From the NCBI GenBank assembly GCA_029556265.1, contig JAKQFH010000043.1:1-59958 (forward strand): a DNA stretch of 59,958 bases, written 5' to 3'. A program made the position numbers and the translations under genes. The notes beneath the pieces are model-generated. The model was not told the origin of the DNA, searched no databases, and worked only from the letters and a program-made list of their open reading frames with translations. This DNA comes from Chloroflexota bacterium (lineage in GTDB: Bacteria; Chloroflexota; Anaerolineae; Anaerolineales; Anaerolineaceae). This document shows, one piece after another, positions 54,449-59,958 of this stretch. Within the stretch, counting starts at the first letter, position 1. The number at the start of each line of letters is the position of its first letter.

Positions 54449-55720
54449 ATGCTGGACCTAAAACTAATTCGTGAACAACCTGAGCTAATCCGTGAATCCC
54501 TGCGAAAACGCCACATGGAATCTGAGGTCGTGGAGCAGATTCTGGAGCAGGATGAGCTGCGCCGCGCGTTGATCCTGGAAGTGGAAACAAAAAAGGCGGA
54601 GCGTAACGCCGTCAGCAAGGAAATTGGCAGGATGAAGGATGCCGCCTTTCGCCAGGAAAAAATTGACGCGATGCGCGAGCTGGGCGAAAGCATCTCGGTA
54701 CTGGACGCGAAGCTGAAAACCGTCGAAACAGAGCTGCACCTGACCGTCGCCGGTCTGCCAAACATCCCCGATCCGGACGTGCCCGTGGGGGTGGATGACA
54801 AAGACAATATCGTGGTGCGCACCATTGGCGAGAAACCCGGCTACGATTTTGAGCCGCAAGCCCATTGGGATTTGGGCCCGCGCCTTGGGATGATTAACTT
54901 TGAAGCCGGCGTCAAGCTGGCTGGTACCCGTTTTTACGTGTTGGAAGGCGCCGGGGCAAGGCTGGAGCGCGCGCTGATTTTCTGGATGCTTGATTTGCAT
55001 ATCCGTCAGGGGTACCGCGAAATTTACCCGCCCTGGATGGTGCGCCAGGAGGTCATGTTCGCTTCGGGTCAGCTGCCAAAATTTGTGGATAATCTCTACC
55101 ACGACGCGGAAGAGGACTTCTGGATGGTGCCCACGGCGGAAGTGCCGCTGACCGGTATGCTGATGGGCGAAGTGCTTGAGGAAGCCGCCCTGCCGCTGAA
55201 CCTGACCGCTTACACCGCCTGCTTCCGCCGTGAGAAAATGAGCGCCGGGCGGGACGTGCGCGGCATCAAACGCGGACATCAGTTCGACAAAGTGGAAATG
55301 TATAAATACTGTCTGCCTCAGGATTCGCCCGCGCAGTTGGAAAAAATGGTGGCGGATGCCGAGGAAACCTGCCGCCTGTTGGGTCTGACTTATCGCGTTT
55401 TGCTGCAGTCCACCGGCGACCTGAGCTTTGGCTCGCACAAGACCTACGACCTGGAAGTCTGGGCGCCGGGCTGCCAGGAATGGCTGGAAGTCTCATCTGT
55501 TTCCAACATCGGAGAATTCCAGGCTCGCCGCGCGAACATTAAATACCGCCCGACGGACGGCTCCTCCCCCAGGTATCTGCACACGCTCAACGGTTCTGGT
55601 CTCGGCCTGCCGCGCACGCTGATTGCCGTGATGGAAACCTACCAACAGGCGGATGGGAGCATTCGCGTGCCAGAGGTGCTGCTGCCCTTGATGGGCGGCA
55701 TAGAAGTCATTCGCGGATGA
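54449..55720 (+). CDS. serS: Seryl-tRNA synthetase
   Basis: The 423-residue class II synthetase has an N-terminal coiled coil (about 1-110) that binds tRNA and the catalytic core with [20 protein letters not shown] (motif 2) and [18 protein letters not shown] (motif 3). It charges tRNA-Ser and tRNA-Sec. GAGGAG lies 8 nt before the ATG; a TAGAAT box lies near 54394. Its stop overlaps the next gene by ATGA. Confidence 0.97.
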   Translation: MLDLKLIREQPELIRESLRKRHMESEVVEQILEQDELRRALILEVETKKAERNAVSKEIGRMKDAAFRQEKIDAMRELGESISVLDAKLKTVETELHLTVAGLPNIPDPDVPVGVDDKDNIVVRTIGEKPGYDFEPQAHWDLGPRLGMINFEAGVKLAGTRFYVLEGAGARLERALIFWMLDLHIRQGYREIYPPWMVRQEVMFASGQLPKFVDNLYHDAEEDFWMVPTAEVPLTGMLMGEVLEEAALPLNLTAYTACFRREKMSAGRDVRGIKRGHQFDKVEMYKYCLPQDSPAQLEKMVADAEETCRLLGLTYRVLLQSTGDLSFGSHKTYDLEVWAPGCQEWLEVSSVSNIGEFQARRANIKYRPTDGSSPRYLHTLNGSGLGLPRTLIAVMETYQQADGSIRVPEVLLPLMGGIEVIRG

Positions 55721-56250
55721 GCATCCCCCCGGCATTAATTCATACGCTCGTTCTGGTGATTTGCGCGCTGATCCAGTTAGTTGGGTTGGTGGGTTTGGTG
55801 CTGGTGTTCTTCCCCGGCCCGACGGTCGCGTGGGTCGGGCAGCTCATCTGGGCGATTTATACGCGCTTCAATTACGGGCATGAGTCGTGGCAGTTTACGC
55901 TGAGCATCGCGTTTTTCGCGTTCAGCACACTCCTGATGCTCGCCGGTTCGTTTTTGGAAAATCTGATGATGACAGGGCAAGCCCGAAAGCGCGGCATCCC
56001 CTGGTGGGAAATTGGCTTAAGCTGGTTCGCGATGATTGTGGGCGGCATCCTGCTTACGCCGCTGGGCGGGTTGGCTGCTGCGCTGTTGGCCTTGTTCCTG
56101 GTAGAGTATCAACGCCTGGGAAAGAAGCAGAAAGAAGCCTGGAACTCAACGAAAGCAGTGGCTTTGAGCTGGGGCTGGTCCACGCTGATTCGCGTCGGGA
56201 TTGTGCTGGTGATGATCGCGCTCTGGGCGGCGGCGGTGATCTGGTTTTAG
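55717..56250 (+). CDS. DUF456 membrane protein
   Basis: The 177-residue protein has four to five membrane segments, including [20 protein letters not shown] and [20 protein letters not shown]. The GSF and 'FPGP' features match DUF456 proteins. Their function is unknown. ATGA overlap with serS makes coupled translation likely. The 152-bp gap after it shows no gene. Confidence 0.75.
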   Translation: MSIPPALIHTLVLVICALIQLVGLVGLVLVFFPGPTVAWVGQLIWAIYTRFNYGHESWQFTLSIAFFAFSTLLMLAGSFLENLMMTGQARKRGIPWWEIGLSWFAMIVGGILLTPLGGLAAALLALFLVEYQRLGKKQKEAWNSTKAVALSWGWSTLIRVGIVLVMIALWAAAVIWF

Positions 56251-56402
56251 CATTTCCCGACCGGAAAGCTGCACAGGTCTCTCCCTAGCAAAGCGGCGCG
56301 CTCCGGAGGCAGCCGCGGGCGTTCGGCTCCGCAGGCGGCCCTGATTGTGAAAACTAAGGCATCGGTGGATTTGACTGGCAGAATTGGAAAGAACGCCGGG
56401 GG

Positions 56403-57719
56403 CTACTCACCGCTGCAGATGGCTTCACTGGCTTCCACGATCCGCATAATCGTCGGGTTATCCGCATAGGCGGAACGCACCTCCGCCAACACCTCAAGCG
56501 CTTTTTCGCATTTATCATCACCCGGGCGGTGCAGACCAGCCAACACGGAGCCGTAGATATAATAATATGTGACGGTGGTATCCGAAAGCGGCAGCCCCGT
56601 AATCACAATTTGCTCAGCTTCAGGGTCTTCACATTCGCGCGCTTCGCAGCTTGTGGCGGCGTCACAGCCGCGCACTGCGCACTGCAGCAGGGGGATGGAG
56701 CCTTCATAGTTGCGCGCCCGGTAATAGATGACCCCAACTTGCCCATAAGTGTCGGCGTTATACGGGCTCAGGGTCAGCGCCTTATAAGCGTTCCGTGAGG
56801 CCACCATCGCCTCACCCATACGCACATAAGTGTTGGCAATCAGCATATATGGGATTGGGTCTTTAATTCCCAGCTGTTCGTTCAGGCTGGCAGCCCGGTC
56901 AAAATATTCCAGCGCCACGTCATATTGCTCAAGGTGGCGGTAGAGCCTGCCCACGGAATTATACAAAAAGGTCAGGTTCGGGGTGATTTCAATCGCTTTT
57001 TGGTACTCACCGATAGCCAGATTGTATTCCCCGAGCACCTCGTAAAGGTAAGCCTGAATGCGGTGCACATCCATATACTGCCCGCCATTTTCCATCGCCT
57101 GGGCCATATACTCCCGCGCCTGAACCCATTTATATTGGTCCGTCAGAATCTCGGCGTAGTACGCCATCGCCAGCGTGTTCCGACTGTCCATTTGCAGCGC
57201 CATCAAAGCTTCAGACTCCGCTTCGTTCTGCAAATTTTGTGATTCTGTCCCCGCCAGGGTCGGGTTCGCGTTCCAGTTGAGGACAAAAGCGCGCGTGGCA
57301 AGCACGTCGGAATCGTTTGGCGCCAGCGCTTTTGCCTGATCAATCACCGATAACGCCTCCTTGAGGCGGGTCCGCCGGTCGGCATCGGTCGTCAGCGTGT
57401 TGGATGAGTAAACCATAATCTTGGAAAGCTCTATCAGGAGCTGGGTGTTAGTCGGGTCCATCGCAGCAGCTTTGTTGAAAGACTCAATTGCCAGATCCAG
57501 GTTGCCCGCCTGAAAATGGGTATTGCCCTCCACCATATACGAATTCACGGTGCGCGTGGGCGTGGGCGTTGGAAGAAAAGGCGGCCAGATTGCCCCCTCG
57601 GCATAACTGCGCAAGACCGCAATGAGAACCACAATCACCAGGAGCAGCAGCATTATCCGGTATGGATTGGATTGGTTCTTCGGGTTGCGAAACAGGTTTT
57701 GACGCTCTTTGATGTACAT
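56403..57719 (-). CDS. Membrane-anchored TPR protein, second of a tandem pair
   Basis: The 438-residue protein has one N-terminal membrane segment (IMLLLLVIVVLIAVLRSYAE), a Thr/Pro linker (PTPTPTRTVN) and about eight tetratricopeptide repeats, for example GNTHFQAGNLDLAIESFNKA and LYRHLEQYDVALEYFDRAAS. TPRs bind proteins, here outside the membrane. Four Cys near residues 347-362 (VRGCDAATSCEARECEDPEA) could form disulfides. It begins 2 nt after the stop of the upstream paralogue and is exactly as long, pointing to gene duplication. Confidence 0.85.
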   Translation of the reverse strand: MYIKERQNLFRNPKNQSNPYRIMLLLLVIVVLIAVLRSYAEGAIWPPFLPTPTPTRTVNSYMVEGNTHFQAGNLDLAIESFNKAAAMDPTNTQLLIELSKIMVYSSNTLTTDADRRTRLKEALSVIDQAKALAPNDSDVLATRAFVLNWNANPTLAGTESQNLQNEAESEALMALQMDSRNTLAMAYYAEILTDQYKWVQAREYMAQAMENGGQYMDVHRIQAYLYEVLGEYNLAIGEYQKAIEITPNLTFLYNSVGRLYRHLEQYDVALEYFDRAASLNEQLGIKDPIPYMLIANTYVRMGEAMVASRNAYKALTLSPYNADTYGQVGVIYYRARNYEGSIPLLQCAVRGCDAATSCEARECEDPEAEQIVITGLPLSDTTVTYYYIYGSVLAGLHRPGDDKCEKALEVLAEVRSAYADNPTIMRIVEASEAICSGE

Positions 57720-57721
57720 AC

Positions 57722-59038
57722 TTATGGCGCCGGCGTCAGAGTCGGAACAGGGGTCCCCTGGGGGGTTGGAGATGGACCGGTGATGGGCGTCGCCGTCGGC
57801 ACCGGCGTGGCGGTCGGCGGGTTAATCAGGTTCTCGCGGCAGATGCGAATCATCTCGTTGGCGTTAAACACACCGTCCGGGTCATCCGGAACAGTCTGAA
57901 GCATTCCATTGGCAACCGCGACGGCTTCATTACAGCGGTTAATCCGCGCCAATGAGAGCCCATAACGGCTGTAGGTTTCAATCACGTAAGTGGTATACCC
58001 CAGCGGCATCCCCTCAATGACCTGACCATTATCCGCGACGCCGCCCCGCACCGCCTTTTCAAGGTAGACCACCGCCTGGTTATAAGAATTGCTGCGATAG
58101 TACATGGTGCCCAGATGCGCGTACAGGTAAGCTTCCGTGGGTCCGTCTTTCAGGGCTTGTTCGCCATACTGGATAGCCTTCGCCCATTCACCCAGGTTGG
58201 CATACACGCGCGAAATAAAATAGTTGGGCACAGGGTCAGTAGGATTCAGCGAATAAGCCTTTGTGAATTCGAACACCGCCTCATCCAACCTGCCCAGGGT
58301 CATATAGTTGCGCCCCAAAGCCAAATGCAGCTGAGCGATGTTGGTGTTCAATTGAACCGCAACCTCATACTGTTCCGCGGCTTCGGCGTAGTTGCTGGTG
58401 ATTTCAAGCACATAACCGCGCGCCCAACGCGACTCCAGCAGATTCGCGTCCAATGCCAGGGCTGTGCGGGATTCCTCAATTGCCAGGTCGACCGTATTCA
58501 GTTCATTTGCCCCGACTTCCACCCGCAGGGCGAGCAGGTATGCCCAGATAGCGTGCCCGATAGCGTTGTTCGGGTCCAGCGCGATGGCGCTTTGCGCGTC
58601 CCTTTCGCCTTCCAGGTAGTGCTTTTGCAAGCCCTTGGCCCACCCCAACAACGCGAAAGCATCGGCGTTACTCTTGTCCAGCAAAATGCAATTCTCGGCG
58701 TTCACCTGTGCCTGGGAATAATTCCCGGAGTAGATTTGCAGCCTGGCGATTTTCAAATAATTATCAATATTTTTAGGGTTGGCATTAATCGCGGCCTGGT
58801 AAGTTTCAATCGCCGCCAAAAACTTCCCTTCAATTGCCAGCCCGTCCGCTTCAATCTCAAAAGAAACCGGGTCGCGGGTTTCGGTCGGGGTCGGCACAAA
58901 AGGCGGCGCGATGTTTGGAGCAACGACCACATTAAAATAGACCAAAAAAGCGATGGCAGCCGTCAGCAGGATGATGAGCAGTGGGTTGCCGCGCCGGCGT
59001 TTCTTCCGGAGGGAGAGATTGCTTCCGCGTAAATACAT
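57722..59038 (-). CDS. Membrane-anchored TPR protein, first of a tandem pair
   Basis: The 438-residue protein has a basic N-terminus, one membrane segment (PLLIILLTAAIAFLVYFNVV), a Thr/Pro linker (PFVPTPTETRD), about eight TPRs (AIEGKFLAAIETYQAAINAN, LGRLDEAVFEFTKAYSLNP) and a second Thr/Pro tail at the C-terminus. It is a paralogue of the gene that follows by 2 nt. The start at 59038 has a TATTAT box ending 6 nt upstream. Function is probably scaffolding in the envelope. Confidence 0.85.
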   Translation of the reverse strand: MYLRGSNLSLRKKRRRGNPLLIILLTAAIAFLVYFNVVVAPNIAPPFVPTPTETRDPVSFEIEADGLAIEGKFLAAIETYQAAINANPKNIDNYLKIARLQIYSGNYSQAQVNAENCILLDKSNADAFALLGWAKGLQKHYLEGERDAQSAIALDPNNAIGHAIWAYLLALRVEVGANELNTVDLAIEESRTALALDANLLESRWARGYVLEITSNYAEAAEQYEVAVQLNTNIAQLHLALGRNYMTLGRLDEAVFEFTKAYSLNPTDPVPNYFISRVYANLGEWAKAIQYGEQALKDGPTEAYLYAHLGTMYYRSNSYNQAVVYLEKAVRGGVADNGQVIEGMPLGYTTYVIETYSRYGLSLARINRCNEAVAVANGMLQTVPDDPDGVFNANEMIRICRENLINPPTATPVPTATPITGPSPTPQGTPVPTLTPAP

Positions 59039-59050
59039 GGTTGCATAATA
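59039..59050 (-). promoter_or_regulatory. Leaderless-type -10 box of the TPR pair
   Basis: Minus-strand TATTAT (59045-59050) ends 6 nt before the ATG at 59038. No ribosome site precedes the start. Confidence 0.55.
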
Positions 59051-59234
59051 TCATCAAATTTAAAAGACCGTCAAGCAAGTTGCTACGGGCTGCCGGATGC
59101 CCTGGCAGGCTCCCCTCCGCATTCCTGCCGCAAATCGCGTATGGCGGCAGCCAGGTTCCGGGTCCGAAATTCGGTTCGGTACCCCCAAGCCAGAAAAGAG
59201 CGAGGCTTAGCATTCATCCCAGCCCGAAAATGGA

Positions 59235-59269
59235 ATAAAAAACGCGCGAATTTCTTTCGCGCGTTTTTT
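59235..59269 (-). terminator. Terminator of sodB
   Basis: AACGCGCGAA and TTCGCGCGTT form a 10-bp stem around TTTCT, with A/T runs on both sides. It lies about 40 nt beyond the sodB stop and could act in both directions. Confidence 0.88.
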
Positions 59270-59306
59270 CGAGTTCTTCGAGGGAGCCGCGTCCGCGGCT
59301 TGCCGG

Positions 59307-59924
59307 TTATTCTTTAATATTCGCGAGCATAAATTCCCAGTTAATCAGTTTTTCCAGGACGGCATCCACATAAGCCGGGCGGCGGTTTTGATAATCCAGA
59401 TAATAGGCATGCTCCCAAACGTCAACTGTCAGCACGGGTTTCTTACCTTCCACCCAGGGCAGCCGGGCGTTGCTGGTTTTGTCAATGCTGAGCTTACTTC
59501 CGTCCCAAATCAACCAAGCCCAACCACTGCCAAATTGCCCGACCGCGGCCTCAGAAAACAACTTGCGGAAGGCTTCCACGCTCTCAAAGCTGTCTTTAAT
59601 CAGGGCGGCGGCTTCGGCGGGCAGGTCGACAGATCCGGCGGGTGCCAGGCTCTTCCAATAAAAATTGTGATTCCAGACCTGGGCGGCGTTGTTAAACAGC
59701 GCGGTTTTGCCATCCTGGTAAGACGAGAGCACGATTTCTTCCAGGCTTTTGCCTTCCAATTCGGTCCCTGCGATCAGGCTGAGCGTCTTATCCACATACG
59801 CTTTGTGGTGTTTGCCGTGATGGAAGCTGAGGGTGTTCGCTGAAATGACCGGGTCCAGTGCAGTCTCAACAAAAGGGAGTTCGGGGAGTACAACAGGTGT
59901 TTTGGTTTTGATTGGAAGTGACAT
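59307..59924 (-). CDS. sodB: Iron-type superoxide dismutase
   Basis: The 205-residue protein has the four metal ligands of Fe/Mn-SOD: His in SFHHGKHHKAYV, His in VWNHNFYW, and Asp and His in VDVWEHAYYLDYQNRR. The Gln in FNNAAQVWNH and the flanking residues fit the iron-type branch, not the manganese one. It dismutates superoxide in the cytoplasm. The ATG at 59924 is preceded by AAGAGGAAA. Presence in a likely anaerobe fits protection of oxygen-sensitive enzymes such as PFOR. Confidence 0.95.
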   Translation of the reverse strand: MSLPIKTKTPVVLPELPFVETALDPVISANTLSFHHGKHHKAYVDKTLSLIAGTELEGKSLEEIVLSSYQDGKTALFNNAAQVWNHNFYWKSLAPAGSVDLPAEAAALIKDSFESVEAFRKLFSEAAVGQFGSGWAWLIWDGSKLSIDKTSNARLPWVEGKKPVLTVDVWEHAYYLDYQNRRPAYVDAVLEKLINWEFMLANIKE

Positions 59925-59958
59925 GTTTCCTCTTTTCTTTTTTATGCTAATGCCCGGG

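Overview
The window looks like a chromosomal segment of an anaerobic or micro-oxic member of Chloroflexota, most likely class Anaerolineae. This is an inference from content: a pyruvate:ferredoxin oxidoreductase beside an iron-type superoxide dismutase, many lipoproteins and membrane-anchored proteins with Thr/Pro-rich linkers, LytR-CpsA-Psr proteins, a CIRCE-controlled groESL operon, and several families I associate with this phylum. Most genes are GC-rich. Three patches are visibly AT-rich: the gene at 1089-1898, the PTS block at about 3960-9060, and the DUF262 gene at 9627-11423. I saw no rRNA, tRNA, CRISPR array or transposase.

Layout. 1-3818 (minus strand): the N-terminal part of nifJ, an orphan AT-rich gene with a HEPN-like motif, a Nudix hydrolase, a LysM lipoprotein and a small conserved protein. 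4045-9045: a MurR/RpiR regulator divergent from a mannose-family PTS (EIIA, EIIB, and EIIC and EIID fused in one chain) plus an M24 peptidase. 9188-13771: uvrB, preceded by a second diverged copy of its promoter and 5' end. A methyltransferase-like tail and a GmrSD-type (DUF262) restriction gene lie between the two copies. 13775-16324 (minus): rseP, a HEAT-repeat protein and acylphosphatase. 16461-21952: a DinG-type exonuclease-helicase and two cell-wall-active lipoproteins. 22139-26345: an operon of a type IIC (Na,K-ATPase-like) P-type ATPase and two TrkA/RCK proteins. 26476-33167: gltX, a degenerate sensor kinase-like membrane protein, and two LCP proteins flanking a degenerate tyrosine recombinase. 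33178-39999: tilS, coaE with an extra domain, then cdaA-cdaR-der-lepB. 40091-43758: a zinc-finger protein, a PIN/TRAM protein, cysS and rlmB. 44081-46034: groESL. 46567-49170: a ferritin-like/VIT1 protein, a PpiC foldase and a membrane protein. 49198-51811 (minus): metallophosphoesterase, SpoU methyltransferase and a DUF711 protein. 52295-54292 (minus): a GNAT protein behind a small promoter/short-ORF/terminator unit, and a LysM protein. 54449-56250: serS and a DUF456 protein. 56403-59924 (minus): two tandem TPR paralogues and sodB.

How the genes work together. The PTS genes form one sugar-import unit under a phosphosugar-type regulator. The ATPase and RCK proteins are translationally coupled, which suggests ion transport sensed through NAD(H) or nucleotides. 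The cdaA-cdaR pair makes and tunes c-di-AMP, itself a potassium and cell-wall signal. The LCP, amidase, LysM, PpiC and signal-peptidase genes serve the envelope. At least eight genes have a TATAAT-like -10 box only 6-8 nt before the start codon, so leaderless mRNAs appear common here.
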